From assembly GCA_001606155.1 (NCBI GenBank), contig LODT01000035.1:292658-356657 (forward strand): DNA of 64,000 bases. The letters are read 5' to 3'. This stretch comes from Tieghemostelium lacteum (Eukaryota > Evosea > Eumycetozoa > Dictyosteliales > Raperosteliaceae). The notes under the pieces are model-generated. The model was not told the origin of the DNA, ran no database searches, and saw only the letters and a list, made by a program, of their open reading frames with translations. Positions 55,672-64,000 of this stretch are shown piece after piece. The first letter of the stretch is position 1. Each line of letters opens with the position of its first letter. The position numbers and the translations under genes were made by a program.

Positions 55672-56852
55672 TTATATATCATGTGTTGTTGCAGAGGCAC
55701 CATTTTGGTGGTGGTTATTTGTACTAGATATTATATTATTATTACCACTGAGAGAGAAATGATTTTCATCTTGACTGAATTTAATTGAATCTTTTGATGT
55801 TCTTTGTTTAATGGTGTTATTAGATTTTGATTTTTTTAAACTGCCATTTAATGATGGAGATGATTTATTACTACTGCTACTATGGTGCTGTTGTGAAACT
55901 GAATTTGATAAAAGTGATTGGTGATGAGTTGAATTCAATGGAGTTGGATGTAAAAATGAGAATAGGTTGAAATTGATTTTGTTTGGTGCTACTAACTTTT
56001 GATTAATAAATTTTAATAAATGATTTTGAATAAATGAACCTATTTTACCAGGTTCTTTAAGTACAGTCTCATATCCCATCTTTGTAATCATTCTCAATGT
56101 GAGATTGGGTTGTTCTTTGAGATATAAAGAACATGTTGGGTTACTATTATTTGGTATGTATAATATAAACTGGATAGGATTGAGTGTGTTAGTGGAATGG
56201 AAGGTAAGGGATAAATGAGATGATTACCTACTTTTCCTGTAAATTGTTTAATAGAGAGTTTAGTTTTAACAGGTAGACATGCAGTGTGTTTCTGAGGCCA
56301 ATTTAACCATAGTTCAGTATAGACAGTGATAGAAGCATCACCAGAATATATGATATCAAATTCTAAAACACTGACTGGTGAGTCTGGTGGTGATATTAAT
56401 TTAACAGTACCAATCTCAGGTGTAGTAGTACCATAACTGATATCAGAGAATTGAATCTTTCCAATAAAATCAGGTTTAGAATTTTCATCAAATATGGTAT
56501 TATTCAATAGATTATAAATCTTTTCAGAGAATTGTGTGGATTTGTTGATATCAGATAGAATACGACTAGTGATAAAGTTTATCCAATGACATGTTTCAAT
56601 TGATGTTGGTGGTTTATCTGAAATGTCAATGAGTATTGATTGATTATTAGCATTGTTATTAGTGTTACTACCTAAAAATGAAAATCCACCTTTATTACTA
56701 CTACTATTATGTTGCTGTTTCTTGATATTTCTTTTTTGTGTGTTTATATGTTCGTTAGGATCCACCTTTTTAGAAAGTAATTGAAATAGTAGATAGATAA
56801 CTAATGTAGAACTAAATATCACACCGACTAGAAATCCAAATATAAAAGACAT
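55672..56852 (-). CDS. SMP-domain protein, MMM1-like (ERMES component)
   Basis: Exons 56852..56232 and 56169..55672 join at phase 0 through a 62-nt GTAGGT..TCCAG intron to give 372 residues. The first ~28 residues are a membrane helix (FIFGFLVGVIFSSTLVIYLL). A Lys/Asn linker leads to an SMP lipid-transfer domain from about residue 85 (ETCHWINFITSRILSDI). Its later part has LSIKQFTGKFILYIP and LKEQPNLTLRMITKMG. An N-terminal anchor followed by one SMP domain is the layout of Mmm1, the ER-anchored subunit of the ER-mitochondria tether ERMES. The C-terminus (~100 residues) is Ser/His/Asn-rich and disordered. Reading through the intron would give a false 252-residue product. Confidence 0.8.
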
Positions 56853-57059
56853 TTTCGTCAGAATCTAAAATCAGAAAAAAAAAAAAATTTTTTTATCATA
56901 ATTCTTATCATTCTAATAATTATATCATCACACTTTTTATTAAAAGAAATAATTATCAACAAATTTATATAAATAAATATATATTGGAATAATTGAAACA
57001 TTTTATTGAGGAAAAGGTAAAGCAAAATTTCCGACTTGATCTATTAAAATAGTAGACGG

Positions 57060-57630
57060 TTAGCACTGGCTAATTTCTTGTTCAACTTCTTCAGTAGAGG
57101 TTACATCAACTTTTCTCTTTTTGTGTTCTTTAATATCTTCAGCTTGTTCATCTATTTTCTTTTGTTCATTTAATTTATCATCACCAGCTTCATCAATAAC
57201 ATTTTCTAAAAATAATGTTTTTGTAAATTAGTATATTTAAAAAAATTAATTTACAAATTTGTAATTTGTCACAATGGTATTTATGAAACTTACTTTCTTC
57301 TTCTTCTTCTTTATCTTCTTCTTCTACCTCTTCATTGTTATTATTTGATTGGCTGCTATTGTTGTTGTTATTATTATTGTTTTCAGTTTGCTCAAGTAGC
57401 TCAGGTTGTTGTTCTTTTTGTTGATCACATTCCCCATTACCATTGGATTCTTCTTGTTGTTGGACATTATTTGAACTCTCTTCATCAACTACATCATCCA
57501 GTTTTCTTTTTGTACCATGACTCTTATTACAGGTGTCTTCAACTTGTTCTTGTTGATCTTCACATTTTTCAACTATATTATTGTTATTGCAGTTTTCAAC
57601 TGGAAGTTGTTCAATTTCAGTTTCTGACAT
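57060..57630 (-). CDS. Acidic low-complexity protein (hypothetical)
   Basis: Exons 57630..57294 and 57205..57060 (GTAAGT donor, TTTTAG acceptor, phase 1) give 160 residues. Over half are Glu, Asp, Gln or Asn, with a GTKRKLDDV patch near 40 and KEHKKRKVDV near the C-terminus that could be nuclear localisation signals. No folded domain is visible. A chaperone-like or chromatin-associated acidic protein is possible but unproven. Without the splice the frame would run on into intron for 32 meaningless residues. Confidence 0.65.
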
Positions 57631-57999
57631 TTTCTAAAATTTCTATTGCACTTGTTATTTTTAAATATTTTAATTGATAGATAGAGAGAGTAAATAAAGC
57701 TTTTATCCTTTGTGTAGTATATGCTAAATAATTATAATAAATGGAAAATAAAATTTTTTTTAATTTTAATTTAAAAAAAAAGTAGTGTGAGGTGTGCGAT
57801 AGATACCAGTTGATGATTACCAATAATAAATTTACATTCCCACACCCCTAATCAAAAAGATTTTGCCTTTTTTTAGAGTTCTTTTTTTCTTTTTTTTTTA
57901 AAAATACCCCACCACATACAGTTGTTTTTGTTCACACATGTTTTTAAAAATAAACTATATATATATATTATTAATATAACAACTAAATATATATTATTA

Positions 58000-58988
58000 T
58001 TATTTAATTAATATTTTATCGATTTTAGTTGAAACGGTTGGCAGTTTTGTCACTATAAAATCTGAATTTGTTAACAAACTTGGATCTTTTTCAAATAAAT
58101 GTTTAATTGTATCAAAATTAGTTTCTTTTACAGAGAATTCTCTTAAAAGATATGATTTATCAAATTCATGATAGATTCTAGTATCATATGCTCTGACAAT
58201 GACATCATCAACTCTAAGATAATATCTCAATAATAAAAAGAATGAATCGTTCATTACTCTCTGTAATAATATTAATATTATTAATAATTACTTCTTTTAC
58301 ATCAAAAATTCCCATTTTCCTGAAGAATATTCTACCTACAATTTTTACAGATAATATTGAAGTACCATTATCAGCTAATTCATCTTCATATAATAAAATA
58401 TCATCATAAAATAATATAGGGACAGGTCTTTTCAGTTTTTCAATATTAATTTGTTCCTCTGTTGCTTCTATTAGTTCCTATAGATATAATCATAGGTATA
58501 TTAGTTCAAATAGATGTTGAGATTGGTTTCAGTATAAGAGGAATAGCACTTACAATTGGTGTTTCATTTAGAATAGTTTGATCATTGTATATAATTGTAC
58601 CTTTATAGGTTGTTGAATAAGTCCAATCATATTTCTTTTTTGGTTCATTGTTGTCGGTGCCTTCAAAGGTGCTTTTATTGATCTCTTGCCATTTTTTGGC
58701 ATAGGATACTTTAATTGATTCATCAGATTCCTTAGGACAGAGTTTCAATGCATCATGAGCATTGAATATCATTGATATCTTTTGATTACTAAGACGAATG
58801 AAATTGTTACCATAGATCATCTCTGGTAAACTATTTAGTTTTAAACTCTCTTCCCATTCATCCTTTTCTGTAGATCTCAAAATTGGTTTATTCTGAGTGA
58901 TAATATTCCATCCTGCAATTTCAATACCAGTTTTTAGTAATTTGAAATTGTTATTGCTATTGTTATTACTGTGGATGCCAGTTGTCAT
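58000..58988 (-). CDS. TIP41-like protein (PP2A pathway regulator)
   Basis: Exons 58988..58554, 58477..58340 and 58260..58000, all phase 0, give 277 residues, normal for TIP41. Characteristic blocks are LPEMIYGNNFIRLS, FNAHDALKLC, YDWTYSTTYKGT, PILFYDDILLYEDELADNG, and FFLLLRYYLRVDDVIVRAYDTRIYHEF split into the last exon. TIP41 binds TAP42/alpha4 and PP2A-type phosphatases downstream of TOR in the cytosol. The three exons are needed to recover the family signature across its length. The gene is intact. Confidence 0.93.
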
Positions 58989-59184
58989 GATGACTCTTCA
59001 AATTTCAGAAAAAATAAATTTTATAAAATAAAAAAAAAATATTTAACTTTTTAATATATTGAATACTATTCATTTATCATCATTATATACATATTTATAT
59101 AATTTAAACTCTATTTTTATTGGTTGTGAATTACCCACTTATTCCTTTTTTGTTTTTTTTTTATTTTGACCTTGCAGCTGAGAC

Positions 59185-60153
59185 ATGAAATATAGAAATA
59201 AACTTTTATTTCTATTCATTTTATTGTTATTAGTGAATAGTAATTTTTTATCATCAACCCAAAACAATGGTGAAGAGGAACTATTAGCCCATCATGCTGG
59301 TGATGAAAAAGAAAATATACACCAAATTGATATTACACAGATACCAACAGTTATGAATCAGGAATATCCGATACCGACTGAACAGAATCAGGTTAATTTA
59401 GACAAAGGAGTATATGACCCAACTATTGGAACGACTAGTGATTCAAATGAATTTGAACAACCAATAAATGTTAATATAGTAACAGAAGCACAACAACAAC
59501 AACAAGAACAACCCATAAATCAACACATCGAACAATCTACAATTGAAAATACTAATGTCAGTAGTGATAATGTAGATACACAACAGCAACAACAACTACA
59601 GGATATTCCCAATGAACAAAATCAAGAGGAAGTTATAAAAGAGAATGATAGTATAGATAAACCGTCAGATTCTAGTAATAATAATAATGAAAATACAATA
59701 GTAATAGAGGAGGGGGAAGAAGACGAAAGACCAGAACCAATATCACAAAGTAGTGGTGATATATTTACAGAAGATCAGGGAGACAATATATCCAGGCAAG
59801 AGGAGCAAAATCAAAAACAAACAGATCTTACTTCCGAATTTATTAAAAATAGTGAACCAGATCGACCAACAAATGATATAAATATAGAAACTAATACCAA
59901 AACAACAGAAGCAACAACAACAGCAACAACACTAATAACAGAACCAGAAAATCAAAGTAAAACTATTACAGTTGTATTAGAAGATATCAATGGCCAACTA
60001 GAAAAAGAAAGAGAACAAAATATATCACCAACTAATACACCTTCAATACCATTAGATTTACCAATAACACCTAACAATCAACATTCACATCATAAAAATT
60101 CTAATACACCACTCAAAACCATTAATGAAATTGAATATGAAAATACCAATAAT

Positions 60154-60192
<39 letters not shown>

Positions 60193-62022
60193 AATAATAT
60201 AAATTCAATTCATCAAATAACAATTCCATTGACACCAAATGATTTACCAGATAAATTTAATTATGCATCTTCAGAATGTGGTGCCAATGTATTAGCAGCT
60301 AATCAAGGTGCTAGGGAACTTAGTTCCATATTAGATTCTAGCAGAGATAGATACCTGTTGAATCAGTGTAATAGAAATCAGTGGTTTGTAATTGAGCTTT
60401 GTGAGGAAATTGGTATTCAGATATTAGAGTTGGCAAACTATGAATATTTCTCATCAATGTTTAAGGATTTTGTAGTGTTGGGTATTAATAGATATCCTAG
60501 TAATACTTGGCACTATTTGGGTAATTTCACTGCTGAGAATATTCGTAAACCTCAGTATTTTGTTTTGAAAGAAAAGTCATGGTATAAGTATTTGAAGATT
60601 AAGATACTAACTCATTATGGTGATCAGACTTATTGTCCGATATCAGAGTTGAAAGTTTATGGCTCTACAATGGTTGATGATCTAAAAGATCAGGTTGATA
60701 TGAATATTCTAGAGGTTGCTGAAGTTCATAAAAAGATTAGACTTGATAGTTATATTCAAGCTATGTATCCTCCTGCTCAACCGTATCTTCCTGATGCACC
60801 TTTGTCTTTGAATCCTATTGGTAGTAGTAGTCATTCCTATCCATCATCATCACCATCTTCATTTAATAATTGGGTTTATGCAAATTCTATGGAACATGAT
60901 TTTAACATTAAAAATGATTTTGAAGAACTGCCTATAGATGATCAGAATTCAAGAGAACAACAACAACAGCAACAACAGCAGCAACAACAGGGAACTGCAA
61001 GAACACCTCAGAGTATATTCAAGACATTAGCAGACAGAATGAAATCATTGGAGATTAATCAGTCAATTTCAACTCGATATGTTGAGAAATTAGAGGTTTA
61101 CTATTCTGAACAATTTAAGAGATTTCATAGTGAAATAATACAATTGGGTAATAATATGGAAAGAAGAATATCAATTGAGAGAAAAGAGGTGGAGAAGAGA
61201 CTGACTCAAGAGCACAACAAGGAAATGGTAATTTTAAAAGAAAGGTTACGTAAACTTGAAGAACAACATTCAAATGATAAGAGTTATTTTATATTGATGA
61301 TTATAACTGTTTTTATATTGTCATTAATAACTCCTTACCTGTTCTCTAAAAGTACTCTACCGAGTGTAACAAGTCCTCCGTTTATGTCTTATCAACAACA
61401 GCAGCAGTATAGTTCCCAAATGTATCAACAACAACAAATGCTTTTACTACAACAGCAACAACAATTACAACAACAATATCAGCAACAACAGGTTGAGTTG
61501 GCTGGTGGTAGCCAAACACTTAGTGAACCATTAAAGAGACATCAAAGAAGATTTTCATCACCATATGTCCATGATAATGTATTGATACCTGATGAAATAC
61601 CTGATACAATTCAAGAAATTGAATCAGCAGTTGGTCAAAACTCAACAAAACCAACGAAAAACCTTCAATTTGATCTCAGTGATCAACCACCAAAAGAACT
61701 ATCAGCAACTAGTGATTCTATAATGCCCACACAAGGTGTATTAAAGTCCAAAAAAGGTAATTTTGATTTAAAAAAACAATTTCAACAGAAATATTTTCAT
61801 AAACAACCATCGGAATCTCATATTGAGAAAAATCAATTTAGAATTACACCTCCACTCACTGGTTCAATGAATTCCAATACAATGAATAACCATCAACCGA
61901 ACACCAATAATGGTGGTTTTCATCAATCATCAAGTACTGATAGTTTAACATCTCTAGTTTCAAACCACCAAAACAATAGTCATGCTAATACTTCTAAAAA
62001 ACTTAAAAAGAAAAAGTTTTGA
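59185..62022 (+). CDS. SUN-domain protein of the SLP/SUCO (osteopotentia) type
   Basis: One exon of 945 residues. Residues 1-21 form a signal peptide (MKYRNKLLFLFILLLLVNSN). A long Gln/Glu/Asn-rich disordered segment follows. A SUN-like domain spans about 355-495 (FNYASSECGANVLAANQGA; the core near QWFVIELCEEIGIQILELANYE; end YCPISELKVYGSTM). A coiled coil (~610-700) leads to one membrane helix near 710 (SYFILMIITVFILSLITPYL). A Gln-rich cytosolic tail ends the protein. A mid-protein SUN domain with lumenal N-terminus and C-terminal helix is the SLP1/SUCO layout, acting in the ER or nuclear envelope. Poly-Gln and poly-Asn tracts are extensive. Confidence 0.88.
60147..60199 (+). repeat. AAC/AAT trinucleotide repeat coding poly-Asn
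   Basis: About 17 Asn codons, mostly AAC, just before the SUN domain. The purity of the AAC units suggests recent expansion. Confidence 0.85.
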
Positions 62023-62099
62023 GGAGATTGTAGGGGAAATAAAAGATACTATGTACATATATTGGATTACAATTTTCATTTTTTTTTTTGTTGTTTTTG

Positions 62100-63174
62100 T
62101 TAATTCTGTTGTAATGAGGCAGCTATAGCTTTCTTTAACTCTTCATCGTCATCATCATCGTCATCTAATAATACATAATCATTATTCATTGTTTGATTGT
62201 TTCTGGGATTTAAATACATTCTATTTTCACCTCCTTGACTATGCTGATTATTAAATTGTGAAAATAGATCATTAAATTGATCTGTTGATATTACACCTCT
62301 ATTCTTTAGTGCTTGTGTATCTTGTAAACTATTTATCCAAACCATAATTAGTATCTAATAAATCAAATGAATGAATTTTTTAAAACTTACTTATCTTCAT
62401 ATTGTAAACTATATTTTAAAGCTTGTTTAAGTTCTTCATCATCGTCATCATACACATTAAAAGGGGATTTTTGGGTTGGTCTGTTATTGGATTGTTTAGA
62501 AGGTTCATTCTTTACAGTTAACCATTTACCATGTTCTGCATCTGAAAATGGTACAATAGTTGGATAAGTACCTCTTACAACAAAAATATTCCAATGATCA
62601 GATCTTAAAGTCTCCAAAAACAAACTAACATAAAAATTTGAAAGATATTCTGGACCATTCTTTAATAGTGAATTTAAATTAAACCAATTATTATTAATCT
62701 TTCTAAGTGTAAACCAATGACTTTGTAAGTGACATATAAATCCTGTTTCATTTCTAGAATTGATTATAATTTTTATATAGTTTGTTAATATTATCTAATC
62801 TTGAGGATACAATGTAATGGTCTATAATATTGAATTCAAACATACAGTGGATTCTTAATTACATCTTGTATTTCTTTGTTGTTTATAGATTGACATGTGA
62901 GATTAAATGATTTAAGAGCTGATTCTAGTACTTGTATACTATAATTTCCATCATCAGAAACATTTCCACTATCTTCAGCAACAAATTTTATAAAATCATT
63001 ACTGCCCATACCTGATTCCATCATTACATCTCTCTCATTACTATCTAATTGATGTGCTATACTTGCTAAATCTACTTCTGTAAAATAACTTCCTTGTAAA
63101 AGTGTATTTAATGAATGAACTGCACATAGGGCTGCGACTTGTTTCTCCCAGTATACTGTTGTACCAGTTGCCAT
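62100..63174 (-). CDS. Ataxin-3-like deubiquitinase (Josephin domain plus UIMs)
   Basis: Exons 63174..62846, 62753..62391 and 62328..62100 (phase 2 at both junctions) give 306 residues. The Josephin domain starts at the N-terminus with catalytic Cys17 in AALCAVHSLNTLLQG. The His lies in QSHWFTLRK and the Asn in WFNLNSLL. Two ubiquitin-interacting motifs follow (DDDEELKQALKYSLQ in exon 2 and DDDEELKKAIAASLQ at the very C-terminus). Ataxin-3 trims ubiquitin chains in protein quality control. There is no poly-Gln tract, unlike the human protein. Triad and helices are complete, so it should be active. Confidence 0.92.
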
Positions 63175-63262
63175 TTTTTAAATTGAATTTAAATTTAAAA
63201 AAATTAAAAAAAAAAAAAATAAATTTAATTTCAATTTTACTCATTTCACTGAATTAAATTAA

Positions 63263-64000
63263 ATGAATTCACAAAACACTGATGTAATACTATTAACTTC
63301 TGATAAATTAAAGTAATCTATAAATATTATTATAAAAATATAATTTTAGCTAATACCATATATAGTATAAAACAAATTGTACTATTTAGTAAAAAGAAAA
63401 TTAAATTTACAGTTAGTGAAAGGTCTATAGAAAAAGTAAAATTAGCAAGAGAGGTTATTGAGAGAATTGTAGAGAATAAGATACCAAGTTATGGGATTAC
63501 AACAGGCGTAGGATCACAAAAAGATTATATAGTTGAGAGATCTGTAATGAATGATTTTCAACACCAGTTATTGACAGCACATTCAACTGTTATGACTAAT
63601 AGTTATGTTCCAGATCAAGTTGTACGAGCATCTCTACTTATACAATTAAATCTATTTTGTTCAGGTACCTCTGGTATCTCAATAGAGACATTCAACAAAC
63701 TTATCGCCAGGTTACAAGATGATAACCTACCTCTGTCTGTTGATAATTGTTCTGTTGGTGCCTCTGATATTGTATCATTATCTCAAATGTCTTTAAATTT
63801 ATTTAATAAATCAATTCCGTTACCAAATGGACAGGAGTTACAAGTACCTAAACTAAGAGATTCCGATAAACTGGAAAATGTTGTAGAACCTCAACCATTT
63901 AAATTACAGCCAAAAGAGGGATTATCTTTAATGAATAGTAATTCATTGACTTTGGCACAAGGTGTACTTTTACTCTATGAAATTCAGGGATTTCTAAAAG
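63263..64000 (+). CDS. Histidine ammonia-lyase-family protein, 3' partial, altered MIO triad
   Basis: Exon 1 (63263..63312) and exon 2 (63366 to the window edge) join at phase 2 through a GTAATC..ATATAG intron. The visible 228 residues match the aromatic amino-acid lyase fold. The N-terminal sheet gives VILLTSDKL, then SYGITTGVGSQKD with the catalytic-loop Tyr, then LLTAHSTV, VVRASLLIQLNLFCSGTSGI, and the cofactor helix SVGASDIVSLSQMSLNLF. In active enzymes this site is Ala-Ser-Gly, which cyclises to the MIO electrophile; here it is A149-S150-D151, as if one glycine codon were deleted. Loss of MIO would abolish lyase chemistry, so a pseudoenzyme is likely. The rest of the frame is open and unbroken. 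Confidence 0.8.

Noticed and set aside
1-64000. CRISPR arrays, bacterial operons, ribosome binding sites, rRNA or tRNA genes
   Set aside because: No regularly spaced direct repeats, no Shine-Dalgarno context, and spliced eukaryotic genes throughout; no rRNA or tRNA sequence was recognised.

Overview
The window is nuclear DNA from a dictyostelid social amoeba; the species is not resolved. The evidence is very A+T-rich intergenic DNA and short A+T-rich introns with GTAAGT/GTATGT donors and ..TAG acceptors. Proteins also carry long Asn, Gln and Ser tracts. A psi-type (prespore-inducing-factor-like) PA14 gene and 3' ends of TRE-like non-LTR retrotransposons are present. Genes lie on both strands as single eukaryotic transcription units, not operons. 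All intron positions below were worked out from reading frame and splice signals, with no transcript data.

Region by region. 0-9.4 kb: 5'-truncated LRR/TKL kinase, V-ATPase subunit C, a 1235-residue ankyrin protein, a transmembrane-protein relic, and PHF5A/SF3b14b. 9.7-15.8 kb: mitochondrial argB-argC fusion, an uncertain small-gene zone with a G-box-like patch, two retrotransposon 3' ends in tandem, and a small membrane protein. 16-25 kb: a ~2000-residue helical protein resembling vinculin/talin rods, divergent from a two-TM protein. 25.4-32.3 kb: a Siva-like zinc protein, a mitochondrial membrane protein, a psi-like secreted protein with twin G-boxes upstream, ribosomal L5 and an MBOAT acyltransferase. 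32.7-41.7 kb: a coiled-coil protein, a 72-residue small protein, a B3GNTL1-type glycosyltransferase and eIF5B.

41.7-48.7 kb is the accessory part. It holds a broken FG-GAP/psi-like pseudogene, an intact secreted HEYGH metallopeptidase, a retrotransposon fragment ending near a perfect 26-bp palindrome, and a dead Ulp1/adenain-like cysteine-protease fragment. A 32-nt inverted repeat spans most of that fragment. The region ends with an apparently intact gene joining a SAM-like domain to a PD-(D/E)XK nuclease-like domain of Crinkler type. This is the most unusual stretch of the window.

49-64 kb returns to housekeeping genes: VPS54, ribosomal S4, a cyclin-fold protein, an MMM1-like SMP protein, an acidic protein, TIP41, a SUN-domain (SLP/SUCO-type) protein and ataxin-3. 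The right edge cuts a histidine-ammonia-lyase-family gene in which the Ala-Ser-Gly cofactor triad reads Ala-Ser-Asp.
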